Assembly: GCA_944472155.2 (NCBI GenBank)
Contig: OX235271.1
Coordinates: 28,590,977 to 28,654,976 of the forward strand
Origin: Trichobilharzia szidati
Taxonomy: Eukaryota; Platyhelminthes; Trematoda; Strigeidida; Schistosomatidae
Direction of reading: 5' to 3'
DNA: 64,000 bases
The position numbers and the translations under genes were made by a program. This document shows, one piece after another, positions 1-11,262 of the stretch. Every line of letters starts with the position of its first letter. The first letter of the stretch is position 1. The notes under the pieces were generated by a model that worked only from the letters and a program-made list of their open reading frames with translations, searched no databases and was not told where the DNA came from.

Positions 1-59
1 TGTCTCACATCTCTGTTTATTGTCTATATCATGCATTTCTTCTACTTTCTTCTCTTGCT
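1..59 (+). mobile_element. RTE-B LINE 3' tail, first half
   Basis: The window opens inside the 3' tail that also occurs at about 12470-12530 (+) and, inverted, at 53880-53940 and 58880-58950. It is interrupted at base 60 by a PLE insertion and resumes at 372 after an 11-bp duplication. Confidence 0.6.
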
Positions 60-371
60 AATATATGTGTAAAACTTGGGCACTGTGGTAGTAAGTAATT
101 CCATATTAGTTTGTTTATTTGATATATCACACAGTGAAACAGTATTATTTACTGGATGACGTTTCGAACAAAATTTATTGTTCATAATCATATCAGTTAT
201 ATTCACACGACTTTGACACTTGAGTTTTATAGTTTTCTTTGTTCTCTCCTATTTGTCGTTTGGGTAGTAGAATTTTCCAGATATCGGGGATAGGTGATGA
301 ATCATTCCTATTACATGTATTTGTAGTTGATTCGATAAACAAAGCTTCTGTTATCAATCTCTCCCTATACC
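60..371 (-). mobile_element. PLE-B insertion (pLTR plus endonuclease C-terminus)
   Basis: A pLTR (about 60-230: 'cttgggcactgtgg', 'cacacagtg', 'gacgtttcgaacaaaatttattg') follows, on the minus strand, a PLE C-terminal reading frame with the family signature RERLITEALFIES...CNRNDS...WKILL. The insertion is bracketed by an 11-bp direct repeat, cttctcttgct, at 49-59 and 372-382 (counting the copy inside the RTE-B tail). The 5' end is truncated, so only the last part of the GIY-YIG region remains. Confidence 0.65.
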
Positions 372-478
372 CTTCTCTTGCTTTGTGTGCTACAAAGAGG
401 GAGTGTGGCGACTTGAACCGCCGCACACGTGTGCAAAGTTCTATGTCGAAAACAGACAGACAGACAGACATCTGCAAT
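372..478 (+). mobile_element. RTE-B LINE 3' tail, second half
   Basis: Continuation of 1-59 after the PLE insertion. It ends in a short GACA repeat (about 455-470), as the other RTE-B copies do (12590-12605; inverted near 53815 and 58825). No coding capacity. Confidence 0.6.
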
Positions 479-890
479 TTCATCCTGTTTTCTGCTGTCC
501 TCTTCAGCTGGTCCCTCGGTTACCCATAAGCTTCCATCTTTTCATATGATCTCCACTATTTCACCCTTGGAAATATGCATAATTTATCGTTTCCCACTCA
601 GGTTCCACTCGACAGATGGCCTGGTGCCCGATGTCATTCAACGGCCTCCTCAGTGGCGTATGCCCGATCCATTTCCATTTTCTCCAACATATTTGTGTAG
701 TGATCGGCTCTTAGTTGGTTTGTTGCCAGAATTGCTTGTTGCTAATTTTTTCTGACTAGCCATTTATTCTTCATTATGGAGCCAGTGAAGGAAATGCTTC
801 TGGTGACGCGCTAGGTTTCTCACTCATATAGAAGAATCGACTGACTCGACATTGGTGTTAAAAATCGAAATCTTATTCTTTTTGCTAACT
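479..890 (-). mobile_element. RTE-A LINE 3' fragment, diverged
   Basis: The minus strand matches the RTE-A 3' region: the segment around the RWIGH motif, the conserved Arg/Val-Glu-Pro stretch and the start of the RPRVTWRRS segment can be followed, with stops. An old, 5'-truncated copy. Confidence 0.5.
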
Positions 891-902
891 GCATCAAATT
901 AT

Positions 903-1700
903 CATTATTATTGTTTCCTTTAATTCCTAGAGGAACATTGGGCTTCAGCCGTGCGTCTCCATTGCGTTCGGTTCTCTGCTAGAGTCTTCACCTGGCTCCA
1001 TGTCTGCCCACACGTTTTCATCTCCTCTTCACATGACCTCCTCCAAGTCACCCCACCTTCGCACTGACCACCAATTCACCACTTCCCTTTCGGGTTCCAC
1101 TCGAGCGATGGCTTGTCTAGTGATGTCACTTGATGGTTTGTTTCCTGAGAGTATGGCCAGCCAATCCATCTCCCTCCATTTCTTCCTGCCTATTTGTTTC
1201 ACAATCGGTTCCTGCTGTGTTGGTTCGCTCATTGCCAGAGATCTCTGTTGCTGATCTTTTCTGACCGGCCGGCCATCTGATCTTGAGTGGTATTGAGCGA
1301 AGACAACTGTTAATGAAGGTCTGTAGTTTGTTTGAGAATACCAAACTGATTTCAGAGTGATGTGCTTGTCTGCCTTGTCTTTCTGATTCTGGTTTCAACA
1401 TCCTCATCCGGCTAGCCGTCTGTAATTCAAACGATGCTTCCAACATAAGTGAAGAAAGTAACCTCTTTCAAAATTATTCTGTTAATAGTGATTGGTGTCG
1501 ATTGTTGTTGCTGTTCTCTGGTCATCTTCATCATTCCCGTCTTCTATATCCTCACCTGAAGTCCTGTCTTTACTGCCAGCCTCTTCAGCCAGTTTGTTGG
1601 TTTTTGTCTGTAAGTCTTTGCATTAAAAATAAATCCTCCACAACATCTAGATCTTCTAGAGCCATCTTATCGGTCCAGTGTATTCCAACAATGCAGTAGA
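903..1700 (-). mobile_element. RTE-A LINE 3' fragment (variant tail)
   Basis: The 3' end at 903-960 is the complement of the RTE-A tail (ATTATTATTG, then a variant 'ttcctctaggaattaaagg' form). Upstream on minus are RTE C-terminal peptides such as QQEPIVKQIGRKKWREMDW. The copy reaches the region after the RT palm at about 1700. Stops and frameshifts are present. Confidence 0.65.
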
Positions 1701-1769
1701 AGGAATAGTTAATCATCACAGACAAGTAAGTAGTATCCTAGGCTAGATTTTTTTCCTAATTATATAAGT

Positions 1770-2560
1770 ATAAAACTTGGGCACTGTGGTGGAATGTAAC
1801 TCCATTATAGATAAGATTTTATTTTGATAAATCACACAGTGTTGTACAGTCATATTTACTGATGACCACGTTTCGAGCACAAATTATTCCTCATAATCAT
1901 ATCAAGTTACTCATACAACTTCTTTCCTTCATTTATATACATGACTGGAACTGATTAGACATTTGAATAAAATCAATATAAGATAAAGTACATTCAGAAA
2001 TAATAATATTAGCGTTATCAATAAAATACAATCAGATGGGAAATAAGACGAGTGCTTTTATAGTCCAAATAAGTAACTTGTTAGAATGTTGTAATGCATA
2101 TGAATTGAATTGAAATAGAATCTTAAGATTATTTATTATCCTCCTCTGATTTGACTGGTGGTAACAATATCTTCCATACCTCTGGTTTTCTAAGTTCAGT
2201 CATTTATATTGCATGTGTTGTATGTGTAGACTCGATGAATCAAGCAGGATTCAGTAGTCAATCTTTCTCTCTCCATCTACCTTTATTACGTTTTAGAATT
2301 TTGACTCTGTCCCACACCCTATTGTGTGGTTGTGTGTTAATGCACGCAGTGCTATTGCTGAGTTTTGTCCTTATTTACTTATCTTCGTAGGATCAATCAC
2401 TTTAACCTTAGCTAAATTCTTACGTTCTGATAATCTCACTACTCCTGATCTACTAGTCTGACCTATGTAGCTTACCTCACTCAGTGATTGCAAGGTATTT
2501 TGTAGATTATATTATTTAGTTTAACTGGATCCACCGAGTCCTTCAGCTTACAGAGCTTGT
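1770..2560 (-). mobile_element. PLE-B copy: pLTR and endonuclease C-terminus
   Basis: pLTR-like sequence at 1770-1950 (cttgggcactgtgg; cacgtttcgagcac) is downstream, on minus, of a degraded endonuclease frame at 2140-2560 with an IYKIPC-like start near 2510 and a GRWRERL motif near 2280. Together with the + copy at 2871-3350 it forms an inverted pair. Confidence 0.6.
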
Positions 2561-2730
2561 CTCTGAGTGAGTTTGTAGGTTTGAATGCCACTCTAATTCC
2601 CGCCATCAGTGGTTCTGATTATTCATATAAGATTAAACTTGGACACTGTGGTAGAGTATAACTCCATTATAGATAAGATTTTATTTTGATAAATAACACA
2701 GTGTTGACGACGTTTCGAGCACAAATTATT

Positions 2731-2870
2731 GCCGACGCACACCTGATATCTATGGTCGGCCTGCAAAATTTGGGCTACCGATATCACATGCTGAAAATTT
2801 CATACTTGTACCAAAAATACGGTGTGGAATCAAGCTGCAATCAAAAATTTAAAAAAATAAATAAAATAAT
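2731..2870 (+). mobile_element. SINE-2 insertion, head truncated
   Basis: Starts in the last bases of the tRNA-like head (gccgacgcac) and continues with the SINE-2 body (cctgatatctatgg, gctaccgatatcacatgctg, ggtgtggaatcaagc), ending in an A-rich AAATAAA-type tail. The same body occurs at 43277-43436 and 51729-51928. It sits inside PLE-B sequence, with a reverse pLTR piece at 2634-2730 on its left. Confidence 0.65.
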
Positions 2871-3350
2871 ATTGGTAGGTGGAGAGAGAGATTGATTACT
2901 GAATCCTGCTTGATTCATTGAGTCTGCACATACAACAAATGCAATATGAATGACTCAACTTAAATACCAAAGATATGGAAGATATTTCTACCACCAGTCA
3001 AATCAGTAGAGGAGGAGAAATAATCTTAAGATTTTATTTCAATTCAATTCACATGCATTATAACATTCTAACAAGTTACTTATTTGACCATAGAAACATC
3101 TTATTTCCCACCTGTCTGTATTTGATTGATAATATTCCTATTATTATTTCTGAATGTACTTTATCTTGTGTTGATTTTTATTCAAATGTCTAATCATCAA
3201 TTTCACTCATGTATATAAATGAAGCAAGAAAGTTGTGTGAGTACCTTGATATGGTTATGAGTGGCAATAATTTTTGCTCGCAACGTGGTCATCAGTTAAT
3301 ATTACTATGTAACACTGTGTGATTTATCAAAATAAAATCTTATCTATAAT
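2871..3350 (+). mobile_element. PLE-B copy, C-terminus plus pLTR
   Basis: Plus-strand PLE-B C-terminal coding remnant (GRWRERLITES near 2880, PKIWKIF near 2970), followed by the 3' pLTR ending near 3350 with the complement of the 'cacacagtg' and 'actccattatag' blocks. It pairs by inversion with 1770-2270. Confidence 0.6.
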
Positions 3351-4036
3351 ATATTTAGATTTTGTCCTATCTAACTGACAATGACCAATGACCAAGTTGA
3401 TTTGCCACATGTTATTGTTCAAATATTATACTGGAGTTTTCTGAATCAGTCGGTTTCCATGATGACAACACTCTACGCATTACTACCATCTTTCTTCTGT
3501 TCTAACAACAACAATTTCTGATTCTGTCTTTAAATGTATTTTCACTTCAAATGGTAATCAAGGAGGCTACCACTTTTTGAAATAAAACGAAATATACTAC
3601 TGATTGATATGAGTAGTTGGTAGCCTTAAATGTCAACTACTAGTGGTTTTTATCCAAACAGAAGTGACATTAAAAAACACACAACAGCCTCTTCATTCAT
3701 TTGAGGCCAAGCTCATTGGCTTGAATCAGCTCAGGTATTAGGCATTACTGGTTGATCTGAATGGTTGCCAGTCGTTCATACATATCAGTTGTATATACCA
3801 TATCTTATATTTGATTCCCACTGCAAAAGCCTTTCTCCTATAATATCTCGTATATAACAGCCTAAAAAGTGCTGTTTCCTGAAGAAATAAACGCGTGTCA
3901 ATTAAACTGATTAACTTTGTTAAATTATAAAGATAAAGCGATTAAAATGTGACTGTTTTTGATTCTTCATCTTCTTCTTTCGCCAATTCACTTGATTTGT
4001 TCATATTATTTGACTAGATTTCAGATGAATTCAACA
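3351..4036. other. No gene; possible old repeat
   Basis: No coding potential is seen. The block near 3590-3740 (gatatgagtagttgg; gccaagctcattggcttgaa) vaguely resembles 63320-63480 and 11430-11540, suggesting an old unnamed dispersed repeat. Confidence 0.3.
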
Positions 4037-5414
4037 TCGTGTAATGTGTTTGCGCAACACATTTCGAACAATCTGATCACACACGGAATTGTCATAGGAA
4101 TATATATGAAATTAATAAAGAGGTAAGAGGTGAGAAAATAAACTACTTAGGTCAAGTTAAAAGGACATATTCAAGGTCAAAATAACAATGAAGTCCACTA
4201 AACCAAATAGCAGAGGTAATAGTACATCTGCTATGGTATCAAAACAAAATTTACAAAGGAAGGTTTAATGTGATGACGAATTGTTTTTGATGAACGCATA
4301 GAGGTGGTTTAAACTTCCTAATTGCCAGCTAGGGCTTCCACAAACATTAGGATACACCCCAAACATGTTTTATAGACAGGTTTAAAAGATCTGTTAACGT
4401 CAATTTTATGTCCTGTCTCTATAATATGTTTCGCAATAGAAGAGCTTGGTCTTCTGTTCTCACCATTAATAGGTTCTGAAGATTCCATTTGTTTCTGAAG
4501 CCATTAGTAAGGTGCCTCTTTAGTAGAATCCAACGAATATGCAATGATGACACACTTAATGAAGAAGAAAGAAAGTTGACACAATTTCTGGTTGATAAAA
4601 ATTATCCAGACAAGTTCATCAGGAGATATAAAGTAATCAGAACACCAAGACCCATTCTCCAACTCGCCCCTAAGAAAGACGTGTACATCAAGCTACCCTA
4701 TATGGGGCATCAAAGCAGCTTGATAACTAGACAGAGATTGAACGCTGCTGTTAAAAAGACTTTTTATGCAACTAATATCATAATAATTGAGAATGTGAAG
4801 CCAATATATCTGTCTAAGCCATTCGAACATGCGAAAAATGACGTCATATCCCACTGTATTTACGAATTTGAATGTACGTGTGGACACACATACATAGGGA
4901 GGACTCATCGATCTCTGCAAGTAAGGGCTTCAGATCATATTCCTAAATGGCTGCAGAAACAAATGGAATCTTCATAACCTATTAATGGGGAGAACAGGAG
5001 ACCTAGCTCTTCTATTACGAAACATATTATAGAGACAGGACATAAAATTGACGTTAACAGATCTTTTAAACCTATCTATAAAACGTGTTTGGGCGTATCC
5101 TAATGTTTGTGGAAGCCCTAGCTGGCAATTAGGAAGTTTAAACCACCTTTATGCGTTCAAAAACAATTCGTCATCACATTAAACCTTCCTTGGTAGACTT
5201 TGTTTTGATACCATGGCAGATGTACTATTACCTCTGCTATTTGGTTTAGTGGTCTTCATTGTTATTTTGACCTTGAATATGTCCTTTTAACTTGACCTAA
5301 GTAGTTTATTTTCTCACCTCTTACCTCTTTATTAATTTCATATATATTCCTATGACAAGTCCGTGTGTGATGGATCAGATTGTTCGAAATGTGTTGCGCA
5401 AATACATTACACGA
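4037..5414 (+). mobile_element. PLE-C foldback: inverted arms around a GIY-YIG domain
   Basis: The left arm (4037 to about 4506) is the reverse complement of the right arm (about 4947-5414), about 470 bp each around a 440-bp centre. The centre encodes on + the PLE connector and endonuclease. The open frame 4489-4977 includes RLNAAVKKTF and a GIY-YIG core, CIYEFECTCGHTYIGRTHR, then a frameshift. The end of the coding region (ITKHIIETGHKIDVNRSFKP, read past the frameshift) and 3' UTR lie in the right arm. The left arm is therefore an inverted copy of the element's own 3' end, a layout known for PLEs. Confidence 0.7.
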
Positions 5415-5817
5415 TTCAGACAAATTACGTCTTCTTATTGCTTTATCTAAATTCATAAAGGGAACTAATTGTTTTGAATTCAATATCATTTTCAATTAAG
5501 AATGAGAATCATATCATCCAATTGTTATATTCATAATTTCTACTGAACTTTCGATGGAATTAACATCTTGCATTATTATTGCTTCAATTGGAGTAAGTTA
5601 GGAGAATGGTATACCTAAACGAATTCCATGCGTCAAATCTATATTAGCTTCATTTTTGAATTGAAAGTAAATCTGATTCATTGCTTTGTTAACACTTGAA
5701 TTTTAGCCGCCTAATTACGATTTCACATCTTGTATTGCCGACTTTAGCCTCAGTCAGTGTCCAAGTAGTTTCATCAGAATTCACATTAAAGTTATATCCC
5801 CCTTATAACTGATATCA
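5415..5817. other. PLE-derived edge and gene-free stretch
   Basis: A minus-strand reading frame runs from 5495 across the right arm to 5262 (KQLVPFMNLDKAIRRRN). It is probably PLE leader sequence, but this is uncertain. 5540-5810 holds nothing recognisable. Confidence 0.3.
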
Positions 5818-7262
5818 ATATCAGATTCAAAGATTCCATTTCTGGATGTGGAATTAACAAGAAGAGATGATGGAACCCTGAAGAGGTCCATCCACGGAAA
5901 ACCGACATGGAACGGCCAACTAACGCATTTCTATAGTTGGATACCTTTGAGCCGAAAACGAGCTCTCATCACCGCACTAACTCATCGAATTGGAAAAATC
6001 TGCAGCAGCGATTGCATGGAAGAGGAGCTCCTATTCCTCAAAAATATCCTGGCTCGAAATGGATACCCGACACGTTTTATCGAAAAGAACATGAAACCTA
6101 AAATAAAAAGAGAAGAATACGATTCAGTGCCAAAGAAAATGCTGTATCTGAATCTGAATTTCAGGGGAGATTTGGCAGCCAACATTCTGAAGAGGAGAAT
6201 ATCCAGCTCTTTAAAGAAGACCTTCCCTGCAGCAACACTAAGAGTGACATTCTCTAACCGTCCAATACTTCGAAACAACACGATGGACAAACTCTCGCAT
6301 ATGACCAATTCAATGTGCATATACCAGTTCACCTGCTCGTGCGGAGATAGGTACATAGGTCGTTGTATGCGCGTCCTTTCAAAACGTGTTAGAGAACATT
6401 ACCCAGCGTCTCTACAAAGAGGAGGAACCGGTTCATTCAGAAGTGCCATTATTGAACATCTGATCAACACCTCCCACAACATCTCAACTGATTCGTTCAA
6501 AGTAATTTACAAAGTCAACAGAAACCTACCGAAAGCAGTTTGTTTCCGACTTCTCTGTACTGCAGAAGCCCTCGAAATATGCATCGAGAAGCCGGAGCTG
6601 TGTGTTCAAAAGAAATTAGTCCAACCTCTACAACTACCATGGAACTAGTTCGGTATGTTACCTTAGCTTCCGTTTTTGTTTTTTCTTCTATCGTTCTCTT
6701 TTTTCTTTGTGATCCGTTTTCGTTCGCTGTGTGTGTGATTCTTACTCCCTCAGTCTTCATTCGATTCACCCTATTTTTTAGTTATAAAAACAGTTATTTT
6801 AAGTTTGTTTCCATGCTTTTCCTGTTCATATTTATAATTCGTTTAATAATAAAAAATTAACTATTTTACATATATATCTTAATCCTGTGCAATTTCTTGT
6901 GTTTCTAAGGCTCTTGTAATGAATATCCGCACCTCCTAATTCGCATCTCAAGTTGAAAATTATCATTTCAATTTTGCTTCCATGCTCATTTTTACACACT
7001 TGATATCCGTTCTAATCCTGTGTAATTTTGTTTCTAAGCCTCTCGTAAAAAGCATAACTAACTGGAAATAATTATTACCTTTCATTCGCCATCGCAATTA
7101 CGTAGAATCAAACAAGAATTGTCTCCATGTAAAATTATGTATTTAAATGCGATTGTACAGCTTTTGAAAATGACATCGCCGAAAATATATCTTTGCTGAA
7201 CTTCGTGTTCTCTTCTTTCTAATTTCCATGTGAGTGTTTTCCACGATATCAATATCAACATA
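5818..7262 (+). mobile_element. PLE-A copy with open 3' coding region and 3' pLTR
   Basis: 5'-truncated Penelope-like retroelement. An uninterrupted frame runs from about 5818 (KIPFLDVELTRR, the block after the RT catalytic motif) to the stop at 6648. In order it holds the RT thumb/connector (YSWIPLSRKRALI; FLKNILARNGYPTRFI), the PKKMLYLNLNFRGDLA block, then the GIY-YIG endonuclease MCIYQFTCSCGDRYIGRC with the downstream RVREHYPASLQRG, and a C-terminal EALEICIEKPELCVQKK. The RT palm and catalytic Asp residues are missing, so it cannot act alone. The ATG at 5848 is an internal Met. 6649-7262 is 3' UTR/pLTR, also found at 18031-18560 and 19080-19450. Confidence 0.8.
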
Positions 7263-7712
7263 GAAAGAAGGCGGATATATTAGGAATTTATTATTTCTAT
7301 GAAGGTTTTGGTACAAAGTCATTGTCGAAAAAATAGTACCTTTGTAAACATGTGATTAAGGCACATACATCAAAGTTTGAATTTAAAACAAGTGATTGCA
7401 TCTCCTAATATCCTAATCTGTTTAGTTCTGCCTATTACCTGAGTTTGATTGATTCCTAGATGAAAACAAAAGCTGATGAATTGTTTCTGCTAGGTACTTC
7501 ACTTAGTTCCAGACTGAAAGAGCCATAATCCATTATACCATTCACAACGACATCAAGACAAACGGATGTTCATTCATCGGGACATTATAGAGAGAGAGAA
7601 CGAGAAAGCAAGAAGTTCGGCAAGAATATCATTCCAGTGATTTTCTTCTCAATAGGTGTACACTGGCAGTTTACATACATTTGCTTTTCTTTCTGAACTC
7701 TGACAACCAACT
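7263..7712. other. No gene or recognised repeat
   Basis: AT-rich sequence without a convincing frame or an element I recognise, apart from a GA-rich patch at 7590-7612. Confidence 0.4.
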
Positions 7713-7728
7713 AATTAAGAACCTATCT

Positions 7729-8186
7729 GTGATGATATTAGATGGTTGGAGGCAGTCGGCAGGAAGCCTTGGACCTAGGTTTCGTGCTAGTTGGCACTCG
7801 TCAGCAAGGCGTATTTGCAACCTTGAAGGAACTGATGTCCCTTCTGAGATTCGAACGCGTGTCACCCAGTGCTGCAGTCAGAGACGTTACCACTGAGCTA
7901 TTCGGGCTCGCGATTGACCTCCTCTAGGACTGTAGTGGATATTTTGATTTGACACTAGTAACTAGTGGGTCGCGTCTAGTCCTCTCTTTGGTGCAGACTG
8001 AATTCTATCAGTGAGGTTGTAATGTGGCCACCATTCTAGGTAGCTCGCCACCATCTAATATCATCACAAACAATGTACACCGTGATGGCAAGCTACCTAC
8101 AATGGTGGCCACATTACAGCCTGACTGAGAGAATTCAGTCTGCACCAAAGAGAGGACTAGACACAACACACTAGTTACTAGTGTCA
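7729..8186 (-). mobile_element. SINE-3 composite (tRNA-Cys-like head) with terminal hairpin
   Basis: On minus, 7900-7740 reads as a tRNA-Cys-like head: the A-box region tagctcagtggta, 'ctgactgcag' with a GCA anticodon position, and a B-box-like gttcgaatctc. A fixed body ending ccaaccatctaata follows. 7945-8052 and 8090-8197 form a near-perfect inverted repeat of about 105 bp with a loop of about 37 bases. The whole unit is bracketed by an exact 16-bp duplication, aattaagaacctatct, at 7713-7728 and 8187-8202, so it inserted as one piece. Confidence 0.75.
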
Positions 8187-8202
8187 AATTAAGAACCTAT
8201 CT

Positions 8203-8760
8203 CCCAGTGAATATGCCTAAGGAAATAATGATGAAGTGAATATAATACACTGAGTAGACCATTGGGAGACATCAAGCATCAGGTCCTAGAGTAGAACTGC
8301 ACTGAGAAGCACCAAGTTTGGCATCCGAGGGTAACAATGAGTAGACCTCGTCAAGAGAATATGAAAGCCTATAAGCAATCATGAAGGCAGCTAAAGAGGA
8401 TTTCAGAGAATAGGAAAAAGTGGATACGTACTGTTGAAGCCCTTAATGTTTGTTTATTTGAGCTGGTCATCATTTGGTGGCAGACAACAATGGCTATCGT
8501 TGCTTAGTCGTATGCTGGTTAGCAGATGACTGAAGAAATAATATCACAAACTTTGCAAGTAAGAACTTGTAATTCTGTTTCTTTTTATCGGTGTTAGAAT
8601 AAATAGTCGTACTATCCCACCAATTTCGTGATTCCACGTTGGTTACTGCGCATAGTATTGTGCGCGTTAGGCGTAGTCTTCTGAAACCAGCAATGGGTTC
8701 AGGATCTTTGCAATCTGAACATTCGACACCCTCTGTTCCACTGGACACCCAAAGGAATAA
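8203..8760. other. No recognised gene
   Basis: A short minus-strand frame (8494-8748) has no recognisable domain. Nothing firm can be said. Confidence 0.35.
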
Positions 8761-9600
8761 TATATATATATATATTTGTAAAATCTCAGCGAGATTGAAA
8801 TGACTAATTCCAACGTTTCGTTCGGCAATCTGGTTGGAACTTTTTCAGGGAAATTAATCGAAATTAACATAACATAGGTTTATATATAAAAGGAACATCA
8901 CTTGTTTTTGAAAACTTTGTCCAATCATGAGTCATTCAACAAATATAATAAACAAAATTTTTTGAGCTGTGATCAAAATTTGACCCCTGACATACAAATA
9001 TTGGTCTACCTTTGTTAAACACTTTAAACAGAGTGTGTATGTGTGTGTGGGTAAACAGTTGTAAAACATTTCTTAACGTCTCCATAAGAAGATATGGACA
9101 GTCGAGAATTTTGACCAAGTATTAATAATTAGTGATACATATCCATTTTTATTTATTAATAAGGATTTCCTATGCATCAGCTAACATCACGCCTTCATGT
9201 CCGTTCAAACTGTTAGTATCTAGAATTTTATGATTAGAGGTATTTTCAAAATTATGGTGTTTAGGATTAGAGTTTAATACAAGCACCCTGTCGGACTTAT
9301 TACTTTGTCTTCTTTCTGAAGATTGAGCTGCTTTATTCGACCTACTGGAGTTGTCAGGTGACTCGACAGCTATGGATTTAGGATATGCATTCTGTTGCAG
9401 ACAACGGAGAGTGAAAACACGATGATTGTGCCAATTACACAGTTTCTTTGTTAATTTAATTCGATTGCAAAATAATTCCAATGAACTGTTGTCAAGATTT
9501 GACAGAATAGTTCAAAAATATTTGGGCACCGAGTGAGAAGTAGACATTTGTAAAAGATTATATTTGTAAAATCTCAGCGAGACTGAAATGAGTATATATA
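8761..9600 (-). mobile_element. PLE-E fragment: N-terminal ORF and pLTR
   Basis: The minus-strand frame 9481-9170 contains KLTKKLCNWHNHRVFTLRC followed by a Pro-Lys-Ser block, which resembles the N-terminal PLE motif (hydrophobic, then F.LRC, then P.S) ahead of the RT. A repeat, tttgtaaaatctcagcgaga, occurs at 8775 and 9560 in the same orientation. 8800-8860 on minus contains an 'acgaaacg' block preceded by a GTTC/GAAC stem, again pLTR-like. Confidence 0.5.
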
Positions 9601-10111
9601 TATATGTATAACAAATAAAAATTTGTTTACCCTTCTATAAATAAACAATAGTTACAATTACTTAATTCGACATTATGACGAAGTTGAAATTATTATAGTA
9701 ACCAAAATTGCACTGACTTATACTTCCTGACTGGGGCCCTTGAAATGAAAGGAATCAATACGTGCAGACTCTTGATGATATGACTCGAAATCTTCCTCAT
9801 TGGTGCAAATGAATTCACTCTTTGTAATCTACCATATTCATTGACCCTTCATGTTTTCCTATGTAATTATTCTTCCTCCCATAAATTTCTTTTCACGATA
9901 TTCCCTCTGAATCATTTTTTTTCCTTTTTTGTTTGTTATATGGAGTATGCAAATTTCTACATTGAAATTCAGTCTGTCATACTAATATGGGCCGTTATAA
10001 CTAAGTTCAAAGATTTATCACAGCGTTGCTATCATATGCGTCAAGGAATTTCCGACCCTAAGTCACGTAAGAGAACACTATAGCCACTCCATTCTGTTTT
10101 CAATGAATGTG
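9601..10111. other. No recognised gene
   Basis: AT-rich. The short frame 9841-10083 begins with TTG and has no domain; I treat it as chance. Confidence 0.4.
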
Positions 10112-11262
10112 AATATTCAGGATAGATACCTTGACTAAAGTGTATACCAGAGATATGAAACAACAGTCAACGGATACAACAACATACATGCAAACTAGAT
10201 TCCATTCAAATAGATTCTTACTATCTGAAACCCAGTCAAATGACCAGTGAAAATTTGACATCATTGACATTTGGACTAGCAAACTTTCAATTCAGAAATT
10301 CTCATGTGTAACTAAACTCTAATTCACTTCTCAGTATTTCAACTACCACTGTCAGTCAAACTAAATGAGGTGTAAACTTTCCTACCACCTAGAATTGTTT
10401 CAATTCCTTGTCAAGTTAAAGCTGATTGAGTTGTCTTGCCGGACAATGAAATATCCAAAGTTGAATTCGAAAATGGAATTAAGACCAAAATATCACTATC
10501 ATCCCGAACGTTCTCAACTTATGGAAAAGTTTGTACTCCTCCTCCTTCAACCGAAAGAGTACACAGTGACACTGAACTCACCAATTCGAATAAACCTGTG
10601 AAATGATGTAAATAACACGAGAATCACAAAATAATTTCAAGATTGATTGCGAATTGACTTCATTTAGAAAAGCGTTGAAGACGAGGGAGCACTGGTCAGC
10701 TGTTTCGTCTTGACTGGGTCTCTCCAGGAGTACGTATCGATGCTCCCGTTAGGTATCGAAAGGCAGACCTTCAAGTTACAAGGCAAGCTTTCTGACTATT
10801 CAACTACTGTGATGGAATCATAAAGTGATGTTCAAAGAAGCATAAGAATATTAAACAGTATACTTTAATTTGAAATATTGTCATTCGACTGTAGATATCC
10901 ACCCACAATGACTGTCGTTTAGGATCAGGAGGCAGAGTTACGCCTAGATTAGGGTTCCTTACTTCTATTCCTTTATCCAATCGTCATTATGGATATACTT
11001 CCTGTCAGTAATGATCGTTTATGATAAGCCAGATATGTGTTATGATTCTTTGTGTAATTTCTACGGAAAACAATAAAGCTGAATAGCTCGCTGATATAAG
11101 AATAGAATGCAAGGTATTGTGGTAGAATATAATTCCACTATAAAAAAACATGAAGTGATACAGTATTGTTTACTGGTGACATTTTTCGAGTCCATAACAT
11201 AACCAGTTATTCACATAATTTTCAAACACTGTTTATATAGTTCCATTGTTTCTTATCTTTTT
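10112..11262 (+). repeat. Left arm of 1.15-kb inverted segmental duplication
   Basis: Matches, as reverse complement, 23046-24200 almost base for base with scattered substitutions. It contains, on minus, a SINE-4-like hammerhead unit (about 10640-10810) and, at its inner end (11105-11262), a PLE-B pLTR. The open frame 10365-10601 is shared with a degraded frame in the other arm (23719-23940) and is not a credible gene. Confidence 0.85.

Noticed and set aside
5848..6648. Host GIY-YIG nuclease gene
   Set aside because: The open frame is long, but its motifs and 3' pLTR are those of a Penelope-like element, with other copies at 18584-19055 and 22200-23046.
7840..7905. tRNA-Cys gene on minus
   Set aside because: Resembles tRNA-Cys but is continuous with a repeated body within a TSD-bounded insertion; the 38890-38955 copy shows the same fusion.
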